Shown: positions 1 through 12,518 of the stretch, one piece after another
Position numbering within the stretch: position 1 is the first letter of the stretch
How the letters are laid out: every line of letters starts with the position of its first letter
From: Calliphora vicina
Taxonomy: Eukaryota > Arthropoda > Insecta > Diptera > Calliphoridae
DNA: 64,000 nucleotides
Direction: 5' to 3'
Assembly (NCBI RefSeq): GCF_958450345.1
Contig: NC_088781.1
Span: 55,568,315-55,632,314, forward strand
Position numbers and translations under genes: made by a program
Notes under the pieces: model-generated
Databases searched by the model: none
The model's input: only the letters and a program-made list of their open reading frames with translations
What the model was told of the DNA's origin: nothing

Positions 1-898
1 CAAATATATGCAAAAATATGCATTTAAGGATAAAATATGCAAAAATATGCAATCGATGCCAAAATTATGAAATAGTTCTGAAACGTGTAAATATCTTATC
101 CATGTGCTCATTAGACTCACCAGATAAAACATGCATTTGCATATTTTGGTTTCCCTGGTAATGATAATGATTAAAAAAAAGTTGAAATCAATTTAAGATA
201 TCATTTCTCAAAATATTTGACATGGGCTCAGTATTTGGTAAAACTGGATCACAGGATAAAAATGTCCTTTTTAAAGGTTTTTATTATTTTTTTCATATTT
301 CTCGCAAAGGAAACATATCTAGGGCTTATATTAAAAACCCTCTATCTTGAAAAACGCAACTTTTCAGGAAAGCCAAAAAACTGTTTTTTCGCATATTAGT
401 TGAGTTATTAAAATTCGGTATTCTACAATATTTTTTAAAAGCACTTTATGATAGATAGAGGGTTTTGTTTTTCAAAAATATTCAATGTGTATGTATGAAA
501 AGGTCAGATAGAGGGTTTTGTACTTTAAAAAAATTTAATTATTTTGATTCCATTTATGTCATCTGTCAGATTTTAACGTGATTTATTTAAGATGGCTTCT
601 AATAATACAATATTAAACAAAAAAAAATTATAGAAAAAATGTTTTTATTTTACCTTTGTAAATTTTTTGGAAGTTTGAAGAAATTATTTCAAAAAAATAT
701 TTGAAAATAAATTTTTTTGAAAAGATAGAGGGTTTTGCATTCAGAAAAATTATTTGTGTAAGATAGAGAAATATCAAAAATACAAAAACAGCAAAAAAAC
801 ATGTTTGTTATAGAATTCACACCATATATGAGTGCTGTTTTACTGAACATTTTACCATCAAAAAGTAATTTTCGTGAAAATCAATGAAATATTGGTAT
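1..898. other. AT-rich repeat-derived stretch without a gene
   Basis: No supportable ORF. The first 60 bases repeat ATATGCAAAAATATGCA-like units. Between about 340 and 740 the motif AGATAGAGGGTTTTG occurs three times directly (near 455, 506 and 724), and its complement occurs near 338. This looks like a decayed repeat rather than a gene. Confidence 0.5.
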
Positions 899-1488
899 CA
901 GTGTTGCCATTTTAGAAATGAAGAAAAGCGTCAAGTGTAGTACTAAAAATGTGTTAATTTTGTTTTGCAATTAACACAATCAAAAAGGCTGTTTAAAATT
1001 TTAAATTAAAATATTTATTTTATTATTAATTTATTTTAATTAATTTGAAAGTAACTTTTTAATTTTTGGTGGCAAATTTGGATGAATTTTTCTACCCTGC
1101 ATTTGCGAATTGCCTATAAATTCATTTTCAGTGGTATTCTTTGAATTATTACAGAGTAATTATAATAAATGAACTTTAACCAAAAATTAAAAATTTACTT
1201 TCAAATTATTAAAAATAAATAGTTGGAATAATTATCAAAAAATCTCTAAAATTAATTCATTTAACTTAGGAGTAAACAAAAACTTAAAATCAAATAACAA
1301 TTCAATAAAATAAATTTTTATAGAAAAATAATTGAATTTTCAAATACATCTGTTTCATATTCATCATCACCGGGACACAAAACAAAAAGCGCCACAAAAT
1401 ATAGAAAAAACGTCAAAAAATATCCGTTTTTAAAAAAGGGTAACCGTCCGTCATAAAATACCCTAAAAGCGTCAAAATGGCAACACTG
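899..1488. mobile_element. hAT-type MITE, 590 bp, with 8 bp target duplication
   Basis: Both ends carry CAGTGTTGCCATTTT in inverted orientation. The element is flanked by a perfect 8 bp duplication ATTGGTAT (891-898 and 1489-1496). An 8 bp duplication with a CAGTG tip is typical of the hAT superfamily. The interior is AT-rich and codes for nothing, so this is a non-autonomous element that depended on a transposase encoded elsewhere. Confidence 0.85.
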
Positions 1489-1496
1489 ATTGGTAT

Positions 1497-2694
1497 CATG
1501 AGAAAGAACTTTGAAAGGTGTTTCAATAAATATATTCTAAGTTTAGGAACTTTTTCCAACATTTATTTTTTTTTTTAAATTTTTACATAGAACTATTTAA
1601 AGTGTAAATTAATATAATTAACGAAATGGTCTTGTTCCGTTTTTCAAAATTCAATATTGTTCAGATTCAACATCGACCAGTCCAAACACCAAAATATAAA
1701 GACTATAGGTTCCCCTCTCCCTATGTAGATCCACTAAGAATAGATTTTTGGAAATTCCAAGGTTTAGCTGGTAAAAACTATAAAATTCGGTAACTATTTA
1801 TCTATATAAAAATTTAGGTACATATTTGAAATTCGAACATTTTGGGGAAAAAAATGTTATATCCATTTTCTATATTTTTCCTTATCCTTTTTGACTTTAA
1901 TTTACCGAGTTATAGCCGAATTTATTTTTCATTTAATTTTCGTAAGAACAATCAATATTTGGTCGAAAATAAAGTGATCTTTGATTTTTGTTCATTTTGC
2001 GTGTTGACCTTTACTTTTCAGTTTATTTTCATATTAAAAATCGATTTTTGGTTGAAATTATAAGTAATATAATAAATATAAGAACATGCATACATAGGTG
2101 ACGAAAAAGACAAGTAAAATTTAAAATATATTGAATTTTGAAAAACGGAAGAAACATTTTCGATATATTTATATATGGTTTGTAACGTAATAATATATCC
2201 AAATACACGCTTTACAAAATTTTTACGTCTAAATTTCAAAAAAAAAAAAATAATTTTTACAAAAGTTCGAAAATCTTTCAAAGACCTTTCACATGATCTA
2301 ATATCTCATTTATTTCCTCTGAAAGAAATATGAACACCTTATATTGTCTCCACACAAACTGGGCCACCCTAATATATATTTTATAATTTATTAACGTGTA
2401 AGAAGCAATTACACTCTACCATAAAATAACTCTTTTGGTTAGAACTTGAAAGCCGACCTAATGGGGGTTATAGACCTAGATGAGGACATACTAAAACCGT
2501 TTTCAAAGATTTTGAAACATCCTCAAAATTTTCAGTTATTTTGAAAAAAAAACGGTTTTAGGGTACGGCAGTAGTAGTTTAGTACCAAAATGTTAAACAA
2601 TTGTGGATAGGCAAGGAATCAAGCTTTCATAAAGTCATATTATGTCAAACATTTTTAACTTAACTTTTTGATTCTTCAGAAAATGTATGTAGCT
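1497..2694. other. Non-coding AT-rich stretch with one solitary transposon tip
   Basis: No gene is supportable. GGGCCACCCTA near 2359-2369 is the reverse complement of the TAGGGTGGCCC tip that ends the foldback element at 21021-23109. It probably marks one end of a related, truncated element, but I could not find its partner. Confidence 0.4.
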
Positions 2695-3965
2695 TGGATA
2701 TATCGAGCCCTTAGCGCCAATTTTAAAATTTTTGTTTTATTGCAGAAATTAAAATTTTATGAACCGACTGATGTTTTAGCGTTCTCAGAATATCAAAATT
2801 GTTAATAACATCTAAAATATAGGGGGTAAGATTTTATCGTAAGTCAATGTTTATATTTTACAGTAAACAAATTTTATCGTAAGCGACACACAGTGGTATC
2901 GAAAAAAAGAGGGAAATAAATCTGTAACTACTAAATGGTTAGATTGGTTTGAATGAAATTTCACATGCGCAAAGAAGAAGTGTTTTCGAGTTTAAGTTTT
3001 GAACGTGGACATCATGGGTCCACTAGGGGCGCGACCAAGGGCCCTCAAAGTAGGACACATCGGGTATGTTACATTTTTAAAACGATATTATTTCTTGGTT
3101 TAAGTTCCGATTTCAAAAACATTATACATGTAGAATCTTCTCATCGAGCACTACAAAAAACCTCGTCGTAGCAATCAATTATGTATTACAGCTTAGGAGA
3201 TATTCGCATTTGAAAATTAAATTTTCAACATTTTTACCCATCCTACTCCAGTTTTTTGATAACAGCGTATCCAAATATTTCCCGCTTTTCTCCAGTTTTG
3301 CTTTATTGGACTAACAACATATGTTTGTGTCAAATGGAAAAAGAATTGTTTAAAAATAATGACCAAGTCCAAGGTTATATGCATTTGAATTTAAAAAAAA
3401 TTATAAAGCGATTTGGGAAAAAATAACTTTTTTTCTTTTTAAGTTATCGCAAACAATTTCTAAGAGGATATATAAGGAATTTCTAATTTCTGAAAGATAA
3501 GTTTTCATAAAATATGTTATATGAAAACCAATTTCAAAATGGTTGTTACCGAGGGGACCAGGTCCTTTCAAAAAACACCTATTTTTTATGTAACATTAAA
3601 TTTTAGGTCAAAAATTCTCAAATCGCATATCCGATATCAAAATATAGTAACCGATTTTAGGTGGCCCAATATGTTTCTATTTATTTTGTAAAGGGTTTCG
3701 ATAACCCCGACCCTGGTATGGATATTATAGCCAAAGAACTAAAAATTACCATTTTTGGAATTTTTCAACACTTTTTTTGGGCATTGCGGGATTGCTGATA
3801 ATATATTTCAAAATTCGTTTTTATTTTTCCATTTTAAATAGAAAAATCTACATAACTGTGAAATTTCATTAAAAACTATTTATAAATAAAAATTTAATTT
3901 CAATTCGAAAAATTTTTATCTATGCAAAAATTCAATAAAAAACATTTTTTGTCATATTTTTCTAT
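2695..3965 (+). repeat. Mid-repetitive element copy, truncated, related to 39623-42432
   Basis: From TATCGAGCCCTTAGCGCC near 2699 onwards, most of this stretch aligns with the reverse complement of about 42430-40500. Shared blocks include GGGGTAAGATTTTATCGTAA, a block around 2953-3060, GAGGGGACCAGGTC near 3550, and the AT-rich end near 3960. This copy has the CGAGCCCTTAGCGCC terminus at one end only, so the other end is lost. A short open frame at 2953 is shared with the other copy, but most of its differences change amino acids, so I do not call it a gene. Confidence 0.65.
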
Positions 3966-5850
3966 AAAGTTAAGTTTTTCAAATCTATTACAAAAAGCTT
4001 AAGACAATTATTTTCAATACATTTTGTAAATGATTGAAGGCAAATTAAAAACAAAACTCAATTAAGAAAGAATATTTAATTCAATATATAGTCAATTTCA
4101 ATTAACAATAAATTAATTATTCAAAGATTGAATGGATTCCACTATGAATTAATTCAACAATGAGTTAATTCTATTCAAATAAAAGCCTTTAAATAAAGCT
4201 AAATAATTAGATGTTGGGAATGGATTTATGGATTGGATGGCTGGCATTTTTTAATTCCGAATTAAGATTTTAGTGAATTAACTCGTACTGATTCTAGCAG
4301 GCAACAATTGAATCTTTTATTTCAAAAACCAGACAACCAACAAAAAATACAAAATTAAGTTATTGGGCGTTTACTGTTTAACTGTAAAGGTAAATGTATC
4401 GTTTAATGCAAACAAATTAAATACTGACCGCCATTTATTCTGAGGCAGAGCCAAGAAATCTGTGTTTAGTGCAGAAAGAAGTCAAGTGAAAGAGCCTGAC
4501 TTGTTTCTGCCTATGTAATACTAGGCCCTAATTTATTTTTTCCCATAAATATTGTAGGTCTCAATAAATGTGAAAAAATAAAACAGTTAAACCCTTTAAA
4601 AAGTTCATTTGTCATTTTACTTTTGAAGTTCCTAATAAAATTGGAATATTTTGTATGAAATTTACAATAGTGATGGTTATATATAAATATATATATATTA
4701 ATACATATGTAGATAAAAAAGAGTTTTATGTTTAGAAAATAATTACATAAATGGATTACTTTCATAGGAAAAAATATCAATTTTGTAAAAATAATTTTTA
4801 GTTTGCTAGGAAATTTTCTTTGATTTACTCAAAATCAATAATTTGTTACTTGACTGGTTTTTGAAATAAACTATTCAATTATCGTATTGTAGATGTAGAC
4901 CAAAGGAGAATAGAAGTAAAATGTTTAGAAATAATTAACCTTTACGAGAATTTATATAGACAATATTTGTTAATCTCTTTATTTTTAAAGTTCACAAGAT
5001 GTTTGTTTCTCAAAGTTTTTTTTTTTTAATTTGAGAAGACTGTGGATGTTTCTTACAACAATCTTTAAATAAATTTCAGTGAATTGTTCAATAATATTTA
5101 AATTGAGATTTTAGCACACTAAAACTAAAACCTAGTAAAATCCTAACTTTAAATATTAATAGGGGGCAGAATTTAATTCTTTTTTGCATTAAATGATGCA
5201 TTTACCTTTACAAAACTGAAAAAACTCAATTTTGGATTTACTGTTGCTTGGCTGGTTTTTGAAATAAACTATTCAATTAAGCTTTACGAGAATTTATATA
5301 AAAAATATTTGTAAATCTCTTTATTTTTAAAGTTCCCAAGATGTTAAATTCTCAAAGTTTATTAAAGACTGTGGATGTTTCTTACAAAAATCTCTAAATA
5401 AACCTAATTACTCCATCACCAAAATTTCAAACTTCTCGATGATTTGCCATATTAGCATAATAATACAAAAGAGTGCAAAACTATAGCAATCTATTGAACT
5501 GTGTATTTCTTAAACATCGTTTTTATTTCAGTTCTAAAATAATTTCATTAAAAAATTCCTTGATTTTTAATAAATTTTCTATAATTTTAGTGTTATTTTC
5601 AATTATTTATTTCTATATTTTCTATCACTTATGCTGAATTCACTTGATAGGTTTTGAATTTTTTTTTTTTTTTTAATATTCGTTTAAAATTTTATTTTTA
5701 TTTTCTCTTCTTTCTAAATTTTTTTTATTATTTTTGATGTGTGACATGACATCATTTTTATTTCACACTCACACCAAGACTATACAAGTCCTTTTTATGA
5801 TTTCACTAAAATTGCCAACACACGCTAAACTATTTGGCAAATAATCCACA
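3966..5850. other. Non-coding AT-rich stretch with dispersed repeat pieces
   Basis: No ORF is supportable. About 4200-4270 resembles the interior of the hAT-type MITE at 49427-50198 (shared GGCATTTTTTAATT-like and GATTTTAGTGAATTAA blocks). Two related blocks near 4850-5080 and 5245-5400 share TTGAAATAAACTATTCAATT and GACTGTGGATGTTTCTTACA, which suggests an old local duplication of about 390 bp spacing. Confidence 0.45.
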
Positions 5851-7110
5851 AACGTTAGAGAGAAGTAAAAAAAACAAACGTTAGAACGCGTTTAAAGGAT
5901 GATGATACACATGAGCACATGAGTGATGTCAACATTTCCGGCAACATTTCCCTTTGCAATGACGTTTAATTCGCACACGAAAACATTTGAAACGCACAAC
6001 ACTATAGCACCACAGTACAAACTTATAATGCTGAGTTTGTGTTTTAAAAAAACAACAACAGCAACAAATAAAATCAAATAAATGACATCAACTGTCAAAA
6101 TATGAATTCCTACTAACTTCAACTACTGGCCCACAAACACACAGACCCATAAATTTCCCGAATAACGCATTTTTCGTTGCGACTTTTTAAGTTTCTTCCG
6201 AATTTTTTGGCAATTTAAGACATGATGGTTCAAAAGTTTAATGGCAACTGATTGTGAAAATACAAAATGAACTCAATATGAAGGTCCTTTATTTAACTCT
6301 TTTATTGAGGCAACAACACGGACATCCAAACACACACAGTTATGCACGCACCCGAACGAACGCATCACGAAAAACGAATCATTTTCCTAAGTGAGTTTTA
6401 TTATAAATTTTATACAATTTCTTTTGCGTTTTTACTCCCAAAAAATACAAACATATATCGGAAAATGCGTTACAATACACTTAGTTTTTACTTGATTCGT
6501 TTCGAATTGCGTACAAATCACAGCGATGGCAAAATTATACTGAACTGTTTTACAATCCTGTTAAATCCTTAAATGTTGTTGCTGTTCTGTTGCTGCTACG
6601 GACTAGTAAACAGAAAAACAAAAACAAACAAATTGTTGGCAACATATAAAAATATTCTCACATCATCGTCGCTTCGTCCTCATCAACATCAACCATCATT
6701 ATCATCATCACCACTAGTAGCGCCCTCACGCGCCCAACGAACGACCATCCACCAATTTCTTCAGCATCAAAAAACATTCGTGCGTAAAACATCGTGTGTA
6801 CGAGAGTGTGTGTCTTTTTTTCTCGTACATTGTTCCTTCGTGTTTTTTATTACTCAAAATAAACATGTTGACACAGTTTTAAGGTTTGTTGTGTTTAGCA
6901 TCCTTGCAACACACACACACATCTACCTCCATATTCATGTTACAACAGCAAAAACACAAGCATTGCATAAAACATTCTCTCCTCAGGAACAGAGAGAGAG
7001 CAACAAAATCACTCAATTTATTCAAAGGCAAAATTAAATGACTTGAGAATGTTCTCTCTGATTCGAGTCTCGTTTCCTTGTTTGGCAACATTTTAAAGTT
7101 GCTCTGCATG
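5851..7110. other. Less AT-rich stretch with microsatellites; possible regulatory or 5' exon region, unproven
   Basis: This stretch differs from its surroundings. It has fewer A/T homopolymers, CAT/CGT repeats (6660-6715), a CA run (6908-6922) and a GA run (about 6990-7000), and I see no transposon ends. A 154-codon open frame starts at 6573, but it is made of low-complexity residues (poly-Cys/Leu, Ser, His-Gln) and matches nothing I know. Promoter-proximal DNA or an untranslated exon of a gene outside the window is one reading; I cannot show it. Confidence 0.3.
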
Positions 7111-7675
7111 GTTTAGCTACATTTTATGTTTAGCTACAAATGTTTTTATTCAATAGTTCCTAAAATATCCTTAATCTCTGTTGGGATTTTTGTTTAAGGG
7201 GTTGTTTTTGCTTTAGGGATATTATAACAGTTAGATAAAACCATATTTACATTTTGGAGTGACATCTAGGAGTTAAAATATATATTACTTGCATTTCAAA
7301 GGATTCTATAAAATTCAGATAAATTAAAGCAATAGCAGGTTGCAAATTATGGTAAAGTTCCAATTGTAAAATATACAGTTTAGTGAAAACAATCACCATT
7401 TTAAACAAGTATAACACTTAGCTTAATTAATACTGTTATATTATCGTAACTGTTATATTCGAATTTAATGTACATAAAATTATAAATTATAATTTTCTTT
7501 CAAAAATCATCTTTTTTCTTACAACTATTGCACAAACCATTTTGCTTATGTATTTTTTGGAGAAATTTGTTTTTAATTCACACATAATTTTTTCTTGCAA
7601 TGGATAACACAGGACAACAGCAAAAAAAGGCCTCACTAACCGCTATATAGATTTTATGTATCATGTTACCTAAGT
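7111..7675. other. Unannotated AT-rich spacer
   Basis: No ORF, RNA gene or recognised repeat seen. Confidence 0.4.
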
Positions 7676-7822
7676 ATAAAGTACCCTCCACCACTATAAG
7701 TGGTTAATGAGGGTATATATAAGTTTGTCATTCCGTGTGTAACATTGAGAAATATTCATCTGAGACCCAACAAAGTATATATGTATATTATTGATCCTTA
7801 TGAAATTCTAAGTCGATTGAGC

Positions 7823-7853
7823 CATGTCCGTATGTCTGTCCGTCTGTCTGTGT
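7823..7853 (+). repeat. (GTCY)n microsatellite of the HINE/mini-me element
   Basis: The tract reads as GTCC/GTCT tetramers next to the conserved AGTCGATTGAGCCATGTCCG block. The pairing of a (GTCY)n tract with that conserved block is the signature of mini-me elements in flies. Confidence 0.75.
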
Positions 7854-7976
7854 AAAACACGCCCACGCCCAAAATAGATATACGAAATTGGTAGTCTTGC
7901 AAAAAAAATGTTTATTATTCTCCGAAACAGTTTGGTATTGAAAATCAGCAAACTCGGTTCAGTGGAACCAGAGTTA

Positions 7977-8239
7977 GTCCCGGTCCACACTGTGAAACAT
8001 TTGCTGCAAAACATTTGAGTTTGTTGATGAAAGGGGAAAGAGGAATGAAAAAGGGAACTTTGTTTCATGTACATGAAGTTTTTGTTGAGTATGTCATCCA
8101 CATTTATTCGTTCGTATTCGTACTGTACAGAAATGTCAAAAACTGAAAATCAAAAATTTCACTGTATGGACACGAATGCAGTTTCAAAAGAGAATTTAAA
8201 AATGTTTTGAAGCAAATGTTTCACAGTGTGGACCGGGAC
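7977..8239. mobile_element. 263 bp MITE with 40 bp inverted repeats and TTA duplication
   Basis: The two ends are inverted repeats of about 40 bp with a single mismatch, beginning GTCCCGGTCCACACTGTG. TTA is duplicated at both edges (7974-7976, 8240-8242). A TTA/TAA 3 bp duplication suggests a PIF/Harbinger-type transposase, by family knowledge rather than by any coding sequence here. It sits inside the long HINE element. A truncated copy lies at 26388-26535. Confidence 0.9.
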
Positions 8240-8349
8240 TTATGAACCAAAATGTGAGACAACCTAAAGGAAAACTTGATAATTTTAAAATAGTTTTTTG
8301 TGATTTGTGCAAATATATTGCAGATCATCAAATTTTACACACATTATTT

Positions 8350-9610
8350 TTATGTTAAAAATTATAAGAATCGGTTCATGATTTCTCCTAGCCCCCATAC
8401 AAATTACTTCCCGAAATATGGTTCTATGCTCTGTAAATGCTTACAAAATTGCACTATCTACATAAAATTCAGGAAAAATAAGTTTCGTGCTTAAAAAATT
8501 CACAACACCAAATTTTTTGTGGATCGGCCCATATTTGACCATATCATATAAAATTCACTTCCGAAAATCACTTAAATAAGCATAAATGTCTTATAAATAT
8601 TGCTATTATGTTGAAATTTGTCAAAAATAGTCCTCATATATACCAAAAACGCTGTACCTACTTCTGAAAAACATATTAACCTACATAAATATCTAAAAAA
8701 TATCAATATCAAAACAAAATTTTACACAGATACGTTATTTATATTTAGAAATCACACTACAGGATTTTGTGAATATCGGTCAATATTTGACCATAGCACC
8801 CATATAAGTTCCACTTCCAAAAATCAGTTAAGTACTCATAAATCTCTTATAAATACCTTAATTGATAATTGGTCATAGCTCCCCTATAAGACCCATTTCC
8901 GAAAAAGATATCAACCTTAATAAATATTTAAAACAAATCGATATCAAAATGAAATTACGCACAGATCAGTAATTTGTATTCAGCAATCATACTACTGGAT
9001 TTTTTGAATATCGGTCCATATTTAACCATAGCTCCCGTATAAAGCCCACTCTCGAAAATCACTAAAATCCTCATAAATTTCCTACAAATATAATTATCAG
9101 GTTGAAATTTGAAATAAATTTATTCAATATATACAAAAATCGATGTACCAAATTTTATGATAATAGGCCCATAATTGGTCATAGCCTCCATATAAGAACC
9201 ACTTCAGGAAAACACATTAACCTGCACAAATACCCAAAATAATCTGTACTGAACCAAAATTTTACACCGATCAGTAATTTGTATCCATGAATTGTACTAC
9301 AATATTTTTTAAATATTGCTCCCATATAAGGTCCACTCTTGTTAATAGCGTTATTTATATGAAATTCTACAAAAATAGCCCTCAAATACTTAGGCCCATA
9401 ATTGGTCATAGCTTCCATATATTGAACCAAAATAGTATACAGATCAGTAATTTTTAAAATCATACTACTGAATTTTGTGAATATCGGTCCATATTTGGCC
9501 ACAGCTCCAATATAAATACATAAAAATCACGTTAAAATATTTTATGACAATCGAATCATAATAGGTCATAGCTCCCATATAAGTCCAACAACCCAATATT
9601 TTCAAATTTG
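8350..9610 (+). repeat. Degenerate tandem array inside the HINE element
   Basis: About nine diverged copies of a roughly 100-200 bp unit. Each contains a CGGTCCATATTTGACCATAG-like block followed by CTCCCATATAAG and TCCGAAAATCAC, for example near 8795, 8873, 9028, 9180, 9408 and 9570. The compact HINE copies at 52.7, 59.1 and 63 kb contain only two or three of these units. Confidence 0.65.
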
Positions 9611-9890
9611 TCTACATATACAAGTATACCCCACATGATGTTAAAAAGGAAAAATGTTGATCCAAACGTATTAACTAATTATTATGTATATAAATTGTTA
9701 AATTTCATACGTTCTAATAGGAATTTCAATTATAAATTGCTGAATTAGATACAATTTTTTTGTAAATTTGTAAAATATCTTCTGCGTAAACTAGTCTTTC
9801 TAACAATTGTTATATTATTTCAGTTGTTATACCATCATATATAGGTGGAGGGTATTTAAGATTCGGCACGGCCGAATATAGAACTTGTTT

Positions 9891-10720
9891 TAAATTTTTT
9901 TTCTAAAATTGTGAATTTTTTTAGATGTGGCTTTTCGACAAAGTAATAAACCAGAACATGTTCTGTAGTTTTCGATTTTTCATAAGTTTTTTAAAACACA
10001 AAAATTATTCACGTAAAAATAAATTTTTTGATTCAATTTGTTATTATAACTCCGAAACTACTGAGCCAATTAAAACGCAATATATAAACTGATTAAGTTT
10101 ATTTTAATAAAATCGGATTAACCCTTTTTGAATTATCATTAATTATGTGGAGAAATGTATAACAAAATTTATAATTTTACAAAAAAAAAAATTTTACAAA
10201 AAAATCTATCCACAGAATGAAAAATTTTACAATTTTTGTACTTAAGTGATGCATCAAATATATAATGGTTAGTCAATCATTTTTTTCTGTTGACTTGTGC
10301 TATCAGTTTGAATTTAACAGTCTATATTGGCTGCTTGTAACATTCATCATGTTTATAAACATTACCACCACGAGAAACTTCTACTTATAAACAATGTTGA
10401 TAAGACGCTGTTATGAACATTTCTTATAAGCAGGGCAACCAAAAATATGCAATATCATATTATTTGCTGTGCGTCGTAAAAACATATGTATGATCTAGTT
10501 ATTTATCCGTTTCTACGTGTTTTTCTCTTTACTGCATATTTTAGCATATTTTGCGTTTTGCAGCTTATTTTTACATATTTAACTCATAACTGCATATTTT
10601 TTCATTATTTTGTTTTCTTAATATAATTTTATTGTTGGTATTATAATTTTTCATTTGTATATTTTACTATTTTGTTAACTATCATTGAATTGTTGTTAGA
10701 AACTTATGTGCTGATTTTCG
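9891..10720. other. Unannotated AT-rich stretch with TATGCA-rich block
   Basis: No ORF. Around 10435-10605 there are several GCATATTTT/AAAATATGCA blocks after CAGGGCAACCAAAAATATGC. They resemble the ATATGC units at the very start of the window and could be a decayed hAT-type MITE, but I could not pair two ends. Confidence 0.35.
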
Positions 10721-10821
10721 ATAGCGAACGAGTGCTTTGAGTGGATGTTTTACATGTATTTTGTTTTTGTTACAATAACAAAACACATGTTAAATTTCCA
10801 CTCAAAGTACTCGTTCGCTAT
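10721..10821. mobile_element. 101 bp foldback (hairpin) MITE
   Basis: ATAGCGAACGAGTGCTTTGA at the left is answered by its near-exact reverse complement at the right, and the two arms run almost to the centre. A fragment with the same TTTCCACTCAAAGTAC block occurs near 53581, so the family is dispersed. Confidence 0.75.
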
Positions 10822-10904
10822 TTTTTTTAATTAAATTAAAAATATACACATACAAATATTAAAAGTTAACAAAATTAAAAGAAAATTTTAAAATTATAAC
10901 TTAC

Positions 10905-11725
10905 TAATTGACCCGACAGACGTTGTCCTGTCCAAATTAAAAAAATGCTTGAGTTCCATTTGTGAATTTGTGAGAAGCGGTTTGAAATGGGTAAAAAAAA
11001 TTAAAAAGAAAAAAAACGTATTGTTGAATGATAATTTTTATTCGTATAGGTTTGGGTTATGTTTGATTACATTTGTACAATGAATCTTATGGTCATAGAA
11101 TAAAATATCCATAGAAGCGTTACTGAGAGACAAAGAACCTAAGTCTGTTGTCAAAAACCTAAGTCTTGCAACAACAGCATACATGTAATGTAATATTTTG
11201 TGTTTTTATATAAGTAATCAAATTTTGGATGAAATATGAGTGATCACAGATCGAGATCTTTTTCTTGATTAAACGCTAATTGCCCAAGTTATTATGAAAT
11301 TTAGATATTTTGAGTTTTTATATAAAAAATCGATTTTTGTTCAGAAATATGACTGAACACAGATCGAGGTCCTTTTCTTGATTAAACGTTCATTGGCCAA
11401 TTATTAATGATTTAAGATATTGTGAGTTTTTATATAAGTAATCGAATTTTGGTCTGAAATATGAGAGATCACAGATCGATGTATTTTGCAAATGTGGACG
11501 TGGGCAATTTTTATTTCTGTAAAAACTGCGAACATTAAAAAAAAAAATTGCCAAATCGGTCCAGGCGTCCTGTGATTTTGGATATATCGGAAAAAAATTG
11601 GCGTGGTCAACCTAAGATGGAATATGACCAACATTTTAAAAAAAAATATGTCTTAATCGGTCCGGCCGTTCACAACTGATGCAATTACCAACGAACGAAA
11701 TTTGATTTTTATTTATATAGATTAT
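10905..11725. repeat. Interspersed repeat with three tandem units of about 110 bp
   Basis: Three consecutive units start near 11180, 11288 and 11401. Each contains GTTTTTATATAA, a CGAATTTTGG-like block and ATCACAGATCGA. The first two run on into TTTCTTGATTAAACG. The stretch begins with CCGACAGACGTTGTCCTGTC and ends in TTTGATTTTTATTTATATAG, which looks like the 3' tail of a retroelement, but no coding part is present. Family not assigned. Confidence 0.5.
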
Positions 11726-11779
11726 GGGCAAGTTTTAAAAAAAATGTTGGATACATTTAAAAAATTAAATTTAAGGTAT

Positions 11780-12401
11780 TGTTACGTTTTAACCTTTTCA
11801 AAACGCTGGTTTATTTCCTTTAAATAAACCGGATACTTTTGATTGCAAATAAAAGCCGATTAGTAGTTTGAAAATTGTAACAACTCTTTATTTATTTAAA
11901 ATGTACAACAACCACAGAATTAAATAGTCACTCAATGTTCTTTATACACGTTTATAAATTCTCAGAAATACAGACACTTTATAATGTACACGAATTCACT
12001 TGAAAAATACAGCACACTTTAAGGCACTCAGTTGATGTTTATTCGAATATCGTCTCTGATAAACTGACTAACGACTGCAACCTCTGCCACTATTTATAAC
12101 ACTGCCATCTGCACTCTAGATTTCTCTTTAACTGCCTAGAGGTTTCTAATACATACGCCATCTGTGGTGTACTTTCTACAATGTTCTTTAACTGAATATT
12201 CGAATTCGAATATACGGTCGCAGCAAACAGCGTTGCCAACTTACGATCAATGGTCAACTGAAAGCTTTTATTCAATGTTAATAATGCCCACAGATATGTT
12301 ACAGTTTGCTATTACAGCACTGTTATTTGAAAGCATTAGGCTACTTTTTTAAATCAGCCGTTAAAATCGTTACATTTGAATTCAAGTACAATTTCGTAAC
12401 A
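11780..12401. mobile_element. Solo LTR, 622 bp, TG...CA, GTAT duplication
   Basis: Starts TGTTACGTTTTAACC and ends TTTCGTAACA, flanked by a perfect 4 bp target duplication GTAT (11776-11779 and 12402-12405). A second copy with the same ends lies at 17379-17976. No gag/pol is attached, so this is what remains after recombination between the two LTRs of a full element. A 4 bp duplication fits Ty3/gypsy-like elements; that assignment is inferred. Confidence 0.9.
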
Positions 12402-12518
12402 GTATAAATTGTAACAGAGTTAGAATTAACATCAGCCGTAACCAATTTATTTTTTAAGGGTTTAAATTGTTGTGCAAATTAAATAATTCGTTATTTTAGT
12501 AAATAAACCAACGTTTTA

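Larger units (their letters stand above)
7676..9890 (+). mobile_element. Long HINE/mini-me-type non-autonomous element with internal tandem array
   Basis: The left end has the usual ACCCTCCACCA...GGGTATATATAAG block, then a (GTCY)n tract at about 7826-7852. The right end has GGTGGAGGGTATTTAAG followed by a 7 bp hairpin ATTCGGC/GCCGAAT with a 3 nt loop (9861-9877) and ACTTGTTTT. This matches dipteran mini-me/DINE-like elements, which are associated with Helentron transposons. At about 2.2 kb it is far longer than the 0.25-0.75 kb copies elsewhere here, because of an expanded internal array and a MITE inserted at 7977. Confidence 0.7.

Noticed and set aside
2953..3171. 72-codon frame with a counterpart at 42167-41976 (shared MKFHMRKEE start)
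   Set aside because: Both lie in copies of the same repeat. Most differences between them change the amino acid, the frames diverge after about 40 codons, and no start signal or domain is present.
5892..6122. 76-codon minus-strand frame that looks membrane-like
   Set aside because: Hydrophobicity comes from T-rich codons; no signal, family match or supporting context.
6573..7037. 154-codon plus-strand frame
   Set aside because: Composition is driven by microsatellites (Cys/Leu, Ser, His/Gln, Thr-His runs) and there is no homology I can recognise. Open by chance in a less AT-rich region.
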